From positions 1 to 47,816 of IMG/VR virus record IMGVR_UViG_3300025483_000019: 47,816 nt of DNA. The stretch is one strand, 5' to 3'. This DNA comes from a virus. The notes under the pieces were generated by a model. The model did not search any database. It saw only the letters and a list, made by a program, of their open reading frames with translations, and was not told where the DNA came from. The position numbers and the translations under genes are program-made. Below are positions 4,649-13,600 of this stretch, one piece after another. Each line of letters opens with the position of its first letter. Position 1 is the first letter of the stretch.

Positions 4649-7361
4649 TCAACATTCATATGATGGCAAACGTCAAAATGGTTGTTATACCGATGGATCA
4701 CCATGTGATGGATTTTTTGGTACGATATATGGTGGGGGACGTAATTCCAATGGTCACTGTGACACACGAGATCCAGGATCTGCAGGTCAAGCATCAGTGA
4801 TTGATGTCCAGATCTATCCACCTATTGATGCAGCAAACGGTCTCTTTCATCAACCTGCTGATAGAGTAATGTATGATTCGGTAACTGTACAACCTTATCC
4901 AGCACCTTATCAGGGTGGTGTTGATTATGCATCACCTTCTTCATCAACACAAGATGCTAGTGGGCAATGTGGAAGAATTGTCAAATCCCTATGTGGTGAT
5001 GCTGCAAACATTTTTGACTTCTTTCCGACTGGACTATCATTTCAACCGATGGATAGTGACACTTGGTTTGGATATTTGTATGATATTGGCACTAATATTG
5101 GTATCGTAGGAACTCCCTGTTATCATGTTACTACTGAAACTGAAACTAGAGCAGCTCCTACTGGTCTTGCACCAGATCCTAATAGTCCTGGTCCTGTATC
5201 GTCAAAAGCAGTTTGCACAGAATGTGCTGGTTTTACCTGCACACCTTTAAGGACAACGATATCATATACTTATAATGGACCAAATGAAACAAATGATCCA
5301 GATTGCCCATATCCACTAGTGTTTGCTATCGGCACTCCAAGTAACAAAGTAGTTATTTCTTATGATCAACTATCTACACTAGTGCCAGACGGTGTTACTG
5401 ACATCGATTTTAACGGTAGTGGTGGTACTACTCCTGCATGGAGGAAAGGATCGGGATCTCAGGAACCAACTGTAACTTCGCAAAATCCTTGGCAAGCAGG
5501 TGAGGAGTCATTTACAACGTTTGAAGTCTTTGAAGGACCACAATTTGCTTCTACAACCGCAATTGGATTGTCTGTAAAAGCGCGTATTTCTCCTGCTCTT
5601 GATACTACAACTGATCCTGCAACAATTGTTGGTACTAAATGGGAGTTTATGGAGTTAATTAGTCCAGGTCAAGGATATACAGCAGGAGACACATACACAT
5701 TATCTTACGTGCATACTCATCTTAGTGGTGATACTAGCACATTTAATATTGATATATCCATACAAGGCACTGGTCCTATCAGTCAACAGGGTGGGTCCGC
5801 GACTTTTGATACCCTATTGCCTGGTGATACCCTAAATGGACACATGGTTCTCCGCGCTTTTCATACAGATTTGGAGAATTTCAGTTATCAAATCATATAT
5901 CTAGACCAAAATGGTGCTGATTTTGTTAAAGACACGCAATATACCTCTAGTAGAAATCATGTAGTCACTGCTCATGCGGGATTTGGTATCCTTGATAGGG
6001 CATTTTATGGTGGATATTTTGAATTTTTTGATAAATCCATCCAATATACCACACATAATGTTGATTTGAGTGGTGCAGATGTGTGGAATACAGTTCGTCA
6101 ACCCGAGGTTGAATTGACTTTATCCAACGGGAGGGTAAGTAGTGCCACTATTATTGATGGTGGTCAAGGTTGGGATACGGTAAAGGATCCATATTTACAA
6201 ATTACTGACCCAAATAATCCTAGTGGTAAAGCTGCTCTTGCAAAAGGCACTTTTAGTGGCGGAGTTTTGACTGCAATTGAAATTACTAGACGTGGATCTG
6301 GATATGATATGTCCACTAGGTTAGAAACTCCTTTTATTGAGGGTCAAGAATATGGAAGTGCAGAAGAATTTGAGGCAGCAGGGGATCAAGTTTTGGTAAA
6401 TCCACCTAAAGTATGGGTTAGGGGGTATGATCCCGAAGAAACTTTCCGTGAATTTGATGGAATTCCTGAAGAAGAAGATGATTATAAAACTTTAACTAAA
6501 GGGTGGCAAGATGCAGGAGCATTTCCAGAGTTTTTTGAGAACAGAGCGGGAAATCCATTGACTCAGGAGGAATTACAAGCGTTTTATGATTTAAGTCCTA
6601 GAGATAGAAGAAAAGAGGGTGCATCTCCTTTTCAGCCAGGCAATCTTGCTCAAAGTTTGGGAATTCGTGAAGATGGTACTCGTGCTACTGACAAGACAAT
6701 TCCAGTACCAAATACAGAAGTGCAGGCAGATACGTCTATTGATAGATCTATTGATCTCCCACAAAGGTTGTATAGTAGATCTGCAGTTGAAACAGCAAGA
6801 GATCGCACAACTCCTCTAGATAGACCTTTCCCAGATAGGCTTAATAATGATATAGACCCTGGAGCATATGAAAGATGGAAAAAAGGTCAAAAAGATGCTT
6901 TTGATCAGCACAATAAAACAAGAGATATACAATATGATAATCTTATACAAGATGTTGTTCCAGATGATATCAAATATAAGGAAAGACGTGTTGAAACAAC
7001 ACAACGTAGATTTCTAGATCTACCCAAATCATCGGCAGGTACTAAGTATTATATGAAGCAATACAGGTCAGATCCAAGAAAAGATGTTTACTTTACAATC
7101 AGTCTTACTTGCACTCCTGTAGAGGATGGTTGTGCTCATATTAATTGTCTTGGTCCGCCAAAACCCGCAGATTTTACTGTTGCAACAGCAAATGTTGATT
7201 ACCAATATACATATCTTGGGGGAGCAACTCTTGGACCTCAAGGTCCTGGATGTAAACAATGGAATGCTGTTGGACAACAGCAAATTCGCCACCATATGAC
7301 AAAATCTACAAATACATTTGTAGCAGCAAACGGTGCATATGGTAACCCATTTGACATTTAA
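4641..7361 (+). CDS. Cys-rich virion structural protein, likely tail-tip, 906 aa
   Basis: Encodes 906 residues. The N-terminus (GCYTDGSPCDGFFGTIYGGG) and the C-terminal about 90 residues are rich in Cys, Gly and aromatic residues. The middle (residues about 330-560) has GxGY-type beta-repeats, for example SPGQGYTAGD near 339, DGGQGWD near 508 and RRGSGYD near 553. These are the same repeats found in the downstream gp7-like protein. Residues about 600-790 are charged and helical. Its place directly before the PAAR-like tip protein and gp25 suggests a part of the central baseplate hub or spike, though I see no lysozyme domain of the gp5 type. No transmembrane segment. The start overlaps the preceding gene by 8 bases. 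Structural role likely; exact identity open. Confidence 0.7.
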   Translation: MPSQHSYDGKRQNGCYTDGSPCDGFFGTIYGGGRNSNGHCDTRDPGSAGQASVIDVQIYPPIDAANGLFHQPADRVMYDSVTVQPYPAPYQGGVDYASPSSSTQDASGQCGRIVKSLCGDAANIFDFFPTGLSFQPMDSDTWFGYLYDIGTNIGIVGTPCYHVTTETETRAAPTGLAPDPNSPGPVSSKAVCTECAGFTCTPLRTTISYTYNGPNETNDPDCPYPLVFAIGTPSNKVVISYDQLSTLVPDGVTDIDFNGSGGTTPAWRKGSGSQEPTVTSQNPWQAGEESFTTFEVFEGPQFASTTAIGLSVKARISPALDTTTDPATIVGTKWEFMELISPGQGYTAGDTYTLSYVHTHLSGDTSTFNIDISIQGTGPISQQGGSATFDTLLPGDTLNGHMVLRAFHTDLENFSYQIIYLDQNGADFVKDTQYTSSRNHVVTAHAGFGILDRAFYGGYFEFFDKSIQYTTHNVDLSGADVWNTVRQPEVELTLSNGRVSSATIIDGGQGWDTVKDPYLQITDPNNPSGKAALAKGTFSGGVLTAIEITRRGSGYDMSTRLETPFIEGQEYGSAEEFEAAGDQVLVNPPKVWVRGYDPEETFREFDGIPEEEDDYKTLTKGWQDAGAFPEFFENRAGNPLTQEELQAFYDLSPRDRRKEGASPFQPGNLAQSLGIREDGTRATDKTIPVPNTEVQADTSIDRSIDLPQRLYSRSAVETARDRTTPLDRPFPDRLNNDIDPGAYERWKKGQKDAFDQHNKTRDIQYDNLIQDVVPDDIKYKERRVETTQRRFLDLPKSSAGTKYYMKQYRSDPRKDVYFTISLTCTPVEDGCAHINCLGPPKPADFTVATANVDYQYTYLGGATLGPQGPGCKQWNAVGQQQIRHHMTKSTNTFVAANGAYGNPFDI

Positions 7362-7379
7362 TTAGAGAGGTAGTATAAT

Positions 7380-7886
7380 ATGGCTGGTTTATCAGCAGCA
7401 ATCTATTCGGGCAATTGCAGTGGACATGGAAGATGTATTCCTGCAAATGTACACGCTGTTATTCCTTGTGGTGGAACTTGTGAAACTGCGCCCAAAAAAT
7501 CTATTGCATCAATGGATGCCACTAATTGTTGGCCACCTTTTCCACAAACACCATTTAGTGGTGTCGCAACGGTTGCTAATGTTATTATTAACACAACCAA
7601 ATTTCCAATTGTCGATCAAGATTTGTTAACAAATCATCCACCAGCATGCACCCAGATAGTCGAACCTAGCGGTTGTAGCAAACCACCAACCCCATTTCCT
7701 TGCCCAACCCAAACGTTGTGCGTAGAAGACATTGCAGGCGGTGGAGGGCACGTTAGAAGAGCAACTGCGACAACTAAGTCAGTCTTCATTAATGCGAGAC
7801 GTGCATGTAGAGTTGGTGACCCATTAGGTCCACCATGTCTATCAGTGATTGCTACTGGATCCGAAAATGTTTTTATAGGAGTTTAA
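7380..7886 (+). CDS. PAAR-like tail-spike tip protein, 168 aa
   Basis: Encodes 168 residues with a repeating Gly/Cys/Pro pattern that matches PAAR-repeat proteins, which cap the membrane-piercing spike of contractile tails (T4 gp5.4, 97 residues). The start AIYSGNCSGHGRC and the end KSVFINARRACRVGDPLGPP then ATGSENVFIGV are typical of the family: strands separated by turns, with a closing beta segment carrying Gly/Asn. About 13 Cys and several His could bind a metal ion, as PAAR tips do with His/Cys. It is longer than T4 gp5.4 by an inserted Cys/Pro-rich middle. GAGAGG precedes the ATG. It follows the 906-residue gene by 18 bases and is followed closely by a 45-residue gene. Confidence 0.8.
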   Translation: MAGLSAAIYSGNCSGHGRCIPANVHAVIPCGGTCETAPKKSIASMDATNCWPPFPQTPFSGVATVANVIINTTKFPIVDQDLLTNHPPACTQIVEPSGCSKPPTPFPCPTQTLCVEDIAGGGGHVRRATATTKSVFINARRACRVGDPLGPPCLSVIATGSENVFIGV

Positions 7887-7889
7887 ATT

Positions 7890-8027
7890 ATGGCACTTTA
7901 TGCAAAAGGTATTCAGAAAACTGATCCGCTTCCGAAAATGACTCGGCAGGGAAACAGTGCTAATACCAAATTATCCGCTACTTCTCGCAATGGTCGAAAG
8001 AAAGCATATCGAGGACAGGGTAAATAA
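7890..8027 (+). CDS. Small basic protein, 45 aa
   Basis: The frame from ATG 7890 to TAA 8025-8027 encodes 45 residues, strongly basic (KMTRQGNSANTKLSATSRNG then RKKAYRGQGK). It begins 3 bases after the PAAR-like gene's stop and ends 4 bases before an intrinsic terminator, so it is the last gene of that unit. No fold or family is recognised, and the protein may be disordered. A minor virion component or nucleic-acid-binding peptide would fit. It is short, but its tight packing between the PAAR gene and terminator supports it. Confidence 0.6.
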   Translation: MALYAKGIQKTDPLPKMTRQGNSANTKLSATSRNGRKKAYRGQGK

Positions 8028-8031
8028 TTTC

Positions 8032-8053
8032 AAGACGCTTCGGCGTCTTTTTT
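8032..8053 (+). terminator. Rho-independent terminator
   Basis: AAGACGC (8032-8038) pairs perfectly with GCGTCTT (8043-8049) across a stable TTCG tetraloop, followed by a run of T to 8053. It ends the tail-tip gene unit, 4 bases after the stop of the 45-residue gene. Confidence 0.92.
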
Positions 8054-8065
8054 ATTGGGAAGGTC

Positions 8066-8073
8066 GATAAATA
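8066..8073 (+). promoter_or_regulatory. T4-type late promoter before gp25
   Basis: GATAAATA fits the cyanophage NATAAATA late motif read by the gp55-type sigma factor. It lies 30 bases before the gp25 start and directly after the terminator at 8032. A second related motif, CTAAATA, is at 8084-8090. Together with the terminator it marks a clean operon boundary. Confidence 0.75.
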
Positions 8074-8102
8074 AAACAGTTATCTAAATAGATCTTCGCG
8101 AA

Positions 8103-8522
8103 ATGGCACTTAAACCAATCACAAGTCGTGATTTAAAAAGATCTAGAGCATTTAAGGATATTAATATGAGTATCCTTAAAAATCCTTTTACGAAAGATAT
8201 TGCTTCTGTGACAAACGAAGAATCCATTAAGCAGTCGATTAAAAATATTGTTTTAACTGCTCCAGGTGAAAAACTGTTTAATCCTAAATTTGGATCTAAT
8301 GTTTATAATATGCTCTTTGAGCCGTTAGATCCTTTCATGATCGATTCTTTACAAGTTGAAATTTTAAATACAATTAAAAACTATGAGAAGCGAGTTGAAG
8401 TCACAAATTTAAGGTGCATTCCAGATTATGATTACAATTCTGTTACCGTAAGTTTGGAATATAGAATTGTAGGATTACCAATTACTGAAACTATCCAGTT
8501 TGTATTACAGAGACCTTCCTAA
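8103..8522 (+). CDS. 25: Baseplate wedge subunit gp25
   Basis: Encodes 139 residues, close to T4 gp25 (132). It belongs to the gp25/TssE-like (lysozyme-superfamily by name) baseplate family that joins the wedge to the sheath and helps start sheath polymerisation. Visible signatures are the helical N-terminus with SVTNEESIKQSIKNIVLTAP and GEKLFNPKFGSN, followed by FEPLD, the counterpart of the conserved EPR loop, with the Arg replaced by Leu. The C-terminal strands (VTVSLEYRIVGLP) are typical. It is the first gene behind the late promoter at 8066. Its TAA overlaps the gp6 ATG by one base. Confidence 0.92.
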   Translation: MALKPITSRDLKRSRAFKDINMSILKNPFTKDIASVTNEESIKQSIKNIVLTAPGEKLFNPKFGSNVYNMLFEPLDPFMIDSLQVEILNTIKNYEKRVEVTNLRCIPDYDYNSVTVSLEYRIVGLPITETIQFVLQRPS

Positions 8523-10600
8523 TGCTACCCAATAATTTAACAGCACTAGATTTTGAAGATATTAAGTCTTCTATCAAGACATATCTAAGAACTAGAGAAG
8601 AATTTTTAGATTATGATTTTGAGGGATCAGGTTTATCCTACCTTATAGATGTATTATCGTATAATACATATTATTCTTCATTCATGGCAAATATGTCTAT
8701 GAATGAAGCATTTCTGTCGTCTTCAACGGTCAGAGATAATGTTGTCAATATTGCAAAATTACTTAGTTATACACCAACTTCAATTAAGTGCTCTAAAGCA
8801 TGTGTTTCTCTGAAAGTACAAACTCAGCAGACTGGTGAATCTTATCCAAATAATATTACCCTCCAAAAAGGACCTATTGCAACAGGTGGAAATAGGACTT
8901 GGAATGCTTTGTCTCCAGTTACTGTTGAAGTAGATCAAACTACAGGAATTGCAGAATTTCTTGCAGTTACACTTAATCAGGGATCAATAATTACTTTCTC
9001 ATATCTTGTAGATAATTTTGCAAAACAGAGATATGTTATTCCTGCCGAAAGTGCAGATATGGAAACTTTATCTGTTACAGTTAGACCAAATGAAAGTAGC
9101 ACAATTAAAGATACCTATAATTTAGTTTCCAATATTACTGAAGTAAAAAGCACAAACCGAGTTTACTTTCTTTCGGAAACTGAAGATGAAAGATATGAAG
9201 TAACATTTGGTGATGGCACTATTGGAAGAAAGTTAATTGATGGAGAAGTTATTGAATTTGAATATCTTGTCACTGAGGGTAGTATTGCCAACGATACAAG
9301 CGTATTTACATTCATTGGAAAGTTTATTGATAGTAATACTGTAAATTACGCTCCCAGTGCAGCTAAACTTACTGTAAAAGAAAAAGCACAGTTTGGATCG
9401 GAAGCAGAAACCATTGAATCTGTCAAATTTAATGCTCCTCGTTATTATGCTGCACAAAATAGAGCAGTAACTACTCAGGACTATGAAACAATTGTTAAAA
9501 GATTGTATTCAAACGCAAAAACTGTTGCTGCATATGGTGGCGATGAGTTAAATCCCCCAATTTATGGAAAAGTATATATTGCTATTAAAACGAAAACTGG
9601 ATCCTCTCTTAATGATGCAACAAAGACATCCTTAAAGACTCAACTAAGATCTTATGCAATGGCGTCTATCGAACCAGTCATTGTAGATACAAATACTTTA
9701 TACATCTATCCTAGAATTTTTGCAAGTTATGATCCATCTACTGCATCTAGAGATGTTTCAAATATAACATCCAATATCCAGGATGCTGTAAATCAATATG
9801 CACAGCAAAGTGAGATTAATAACTTTAACAATAATTTCAGTCTAAGTAAATTCCAAAAAGCGGTTACCTCATCTGATCCAAACGTTGCAGATACTTCTAC
9901 TCAGATATCTTTGGTCCAATATGTGAAAGCAACTGGAAATCAGTCAAATACCTATTGTGTTTCAACTGGATCTCCTCTTCTAGATAGTGCTCCAAATTTA
10001 ACACTTACTACGGGTAGTGGTACGACAGAAAGCGAAAATACTGAGGTTGATGTAACGATTACAACTACTATTAATGAGGCTTGTAAAAAAGAACCTGTGA
10101 TTAAATCAGGTAAATTTAGACTTGCAGATAGACCAGGTATTGATCAATACTTTGAGGATGATGGATTTGGTAATTTGGTCATATATTACATTAGTGGTAA
10201 CAGAAAAGTAATTACCAATCCAAAAGGTGGTACAGTTGACTACAACTCTGGCACAATTTGTTTTGGTCCAGTAAATATCGTTGGATCTGGTGGTGATGTC
10301 CCAGATGTAAACGTTGATGGTGAAATTGACAGTCCTGAGTTAATTGTAGGGACGGACTTTAATATTGCTATCCAATCCATTCCTTCCAATCCATCAATCA
10401 TTTATACTCCAGATCCTGGATCTATTATTGAAATTATAGTCCCAACTATATCAGTTTCTCCACTTGGCACTAACCTACCTCCCACTATCCCACTAAATAG
10501 TTTGACACCCGAGATATTTGAGATAGTGCCTCCGATTATTGAAATTCCAGACATCTCAAATAATGGTAACCTTGCAAACATTTCCTGTTTTAATAGCTAA
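8522..10600 (+). CDS. 6: Baseplate wedge subunit gp6
   Basis: Encodes 692 residues (T4 gp6 is 660). It matches gp6/baseplate J-type wedge proteins, which dimerise to form the inner ring that organises wedges and drives the sheath switch. The N-terminus (LTALDFEDIKSSIKTYLRTR, then GLSYLIDVLSYNTYY and the NEAFLSSSTVRDNVV segment) is diagnostic. The middle has GDGTIGRKL and ENRAV-like TTQDYE segments (residues about 240-325), the usual J-domain pattern. The C-terminal third has acquired a perfect EF-hand-type loop (residues 595-606, DVNVDGEIDSPE) and a Pro/Ile-rich tail (about 630-692). It overlaps both gp25 and the giant gene by one base (TAATG). Confidence 0.9.
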   Translation: MLPNNLTALDFEDIKSSIKTYLRTREEFLDYDFEGSGLSYLIDVLSYNTYYSSFMANMSMNEAFLSSSTVRDNVVNIAKLLSYTPTSIKCSKACVSLKVQTQQTGESYPNNITLQKGPIATGGNRTWNALSPVTVEVDQTTGIAEFLAVTLNQGSIITFSYLVDNFAKQRYVIPAESADMETLSVTVRPNESSTIKDTYNLVSNITEVKSTNRVYFLSETEDERYEVTFGDGTIGRKLIDGEVIEFEYLVTEGSIANDTSVFTFIGKFIDSNTVNYAPSAAKLTVKEKAQFGSEAETIESVKFNAPRYYAAQNRAVTTQDYETIVKRLYSNAKTVAAYGGDELNPPIYGKVYIAIKTKTGSSLNDATKTSLKTQLRSYAMASIEPVIVDTNTLYIYPRIFASYDPSTASRDVSNITSNIQDAVNQYAQQSEINNFNNNFSLSKFQKAVTSSDPNVADTSTQISLVQYVKATGNQSNTYCVSTGSPLLDSAPNLTLTTGSGTTESENTEVDVTITTTINEACKKEPVIKSGKFRLADRPGIDQYFEDDGFGNLVIYYISGNRKVITNPKGGTVDYNSGTICFGPVNIVGSGGDVPDVNVDGEIDSPELIVGTDFNIAIQSIPSNPSIIYTPDPGSIIEIIVPTISVSPLGTNLPPTIPLNSLTPEIFEIVPPIIEIPDISNNGNLANISCFNS

Positions 10601-13600
10601 TGAAGACGACTAATAAGGTTTCTCAAGTAGTAGGTAAACAGCTTCCTCAGTTTATCGAAGATGACAATTCTCTGTTTGGTAAATTACTTGAATATTACTA
10701 CAAATCTCAAGAAAAAACAGGTTATGGGCAAAATATCCTAAATGACTTTCTTCAATATTTAAATATTGATGAATTAAATGTTGATATTCTTGGTGGTAAG
10801 ACAGTTATCGTAGAAGATGTATCTGCAACAGATACTGAAATTATTGTTGAAAATTTAGACTCGTTTTTAGATAAAAACGGAAGTGTTTTAATAAACAATG
10901 AAGTAATTTTTTATGAAGAAGGTATTCCTTCTCCTAGCGTTGCTCTAAGTCCTGGTATTTCTTATGATCAGGTAAAAATCAAATGGAATATTCTCTCCAA
11001 TCTAATTAATGACTTTGATGGAAATGAAAGAACGTTTCCTTTGCTTTCTCAACAAAGTCCAGTAACTCCTCCTTCAGCACAGCATATTATTGTTAATCTA
11101 TATGGGAGAATCTTAGTTCCTAATGTAGATTATACTATAGAGTCTAGTAATATTGTATTTGTAGATCCTCCTAGAGTAAAAGGTGTTGCTGATGATGCTG
11201 TAGATACCTCTATTATTTTCTTAGAAGGTTTTTCCGAGAATAGCATCCTTGTATTGGATGATATCTCCGAAACTTTTGGTGATAATAGAACTACATTTAA
11301 TATTACTAGAGATAGTGCTCCTTATCAACCTGTTGTTGATGAATATATCATTGCAATTTATGACGGTAATATTTTAACGCCTAAAATTGATTATACGTTT
11401 GATCTGACAACAATTACGTTTAACTTTATTCCTTTAATTGGAAGAAGATTAGACTTATTTTCAATTGAAGCACCAATTCCATCTTTTGGTACTGGTGCAA
11501 TTGGTTTTTCGCGAGTCGATGATCTCGGACAGTTGAGTTCTATTGAAATCAACAAAACTGGATCTGACTATAGATTTGAATACCCCCCAAAAGTCAGTAT
11601 CAAATCAAAACAGGGATCTAACGCAGCTGCTATTCCCCTGATTAATGGAATTAAAAATACACGACTTATTTCTGGTGGAAAGGGATATAGTACCACAAAT
11701 CCCCCTACTGTAGATATTGAAAATCCCACAAAAACTGGTGGCACAAAAGCAAAAATTTCGGTAATAGTTGTTGATGGATATGTATCTGAGTTAACAGTTG
11801 AAGATTCTGGTAGTGGATATACTTTCGTACCAAGAGTTAATTTTATTCAACCAGGTGGCGCAACAATAGCAGCACCGACTATAGTTGCTGGATCTATTAG
11901 TGGCGATGTACAAGTTACTAACAGTGGTCAGGGTTATACAACCCCACCTGCAATCTATATCGATCAACCAACTGGTGCAAACCCCATCAATGCGTCTCTG
12001 GTGACGGTTTTAGATGATGATGGATCAATTCTTCGTATTGATACGTTAAACCCTGGACAGGGATACGAAACTGTCCCTAGAGTTGCAATTATTGATCCTG
12101 TAGGAGCACAAGTTTTAGAAACTAAAGTTGATTCTGATGGTAGAGTTATTGATATTGAATTATTGAATGGTGGCAGTGGGTATGATGATGTGCCTTCAGT
12201 TTATATTGTAGATGATAGAGTCAATGATGTAGGTGCAACTATTGGTGGCACTGGTGCTAAAGCATCTGCTGCTATCTTTAATGGTCAAATTACGGATATT
12301 AATGTTACCAGTTTTGGTACTGGATATAGTCAGACAAATCCACCTAAAATTGTAATTCAATCTCCTCCAAGTGCCAGTGCTTCTGTTGAAATTGGATTGG
12401 GTGAAGTTACTGGATTTGATGTAATTAGTAAAGGATCTGGATATAGTAAGTGTAAGTTTTCTGGTTGCGCTAGAGCAGCTAGTGCAATTACAAGTTACAC
12501 TACCGAAGGAGAAGTTGTTTTCTCTGGAGAAACTACTGCAGTAGATCACAGCAAAGACTCTGAAATTAAGTGTCTAGATGAATTGTTTGTCAAGAGATTA
12601 CTTGATAAGTATACAGAGCAATATTTGCCTGATGTTCCTGCTCTCGATTATGAGAGTATTGATGTTAGGACAGCAATTAAAAATATTAAAACTTTCTATT
12701 CAACGAAAGGTACATCATTTAGTGTTTCGTATTTATTCAAACTTCTCTATGGTGAAGATGTTAGGATCTCATATCCTAAAGATCAGATTATCAAACCATC
12801 TTCTGCAACTTGGTCTGTAAATACAATCCTAAGAGCGACCTTAGAAAGTGGTGACCCCACTAAAATTAAAGATGCTTTAGTGCAGCAGTTTGAGAGTATT
12901 ACTGATCCTAATGTAAATAATGCAAGTGCTCTAGTAGAAAATTATATTTCTATTAAAACTTCTGATGTTGAAATTTTTGAATTAGTCTTATCTGAAGAAA
13001 CTATCTCAGGTAAATTTATTGTCCCTTACAAAACTAAATTGGTTGAGGGGTTAACTGAAACTACTGATGTTATTACCGTTGACTCTACAATTGGATGGCC
13101 TGAAAGAAATGGTGAATTTGTAATTGCTGGTAGTGAAGTTATTAGATATAAGGAAAAATCTTTAAACCAGTTTATCGAATGTACTAGAGGTGTTGATACC
13201 AATGCTCAAATTTGGGATGCTGCTAGTGAAGTTAAATCCAACTTTAAAATCTATCTTAATAAAGATACCATAGATGAAGTTGTACTGAATATTGTTGGTA
13301 TCGTTGATGCTCAACAAACATCTTTGTCTGATACTGGATCGTATTATCTTCCAGGCGATAAACTAACAGTTTCTAAATTAGGTGGTACTACAGTATTACC
13401 TCAGTTGACTGGTTGGTTGTATAATGTTAAAAAATTAATCGAGATCGATGGTATCAATTATGGTGGTGTTAATAATCAATCTGCAACTGTAACCTGCAAT
13501 GTACCACATGGTCTATTAGTTGGTGATCAGGTTACAATTTTTGGTGCAAACCCAATTATTTACAATGGCACCTTCCTTGTAACTTCTAGGGATTCTGCAA

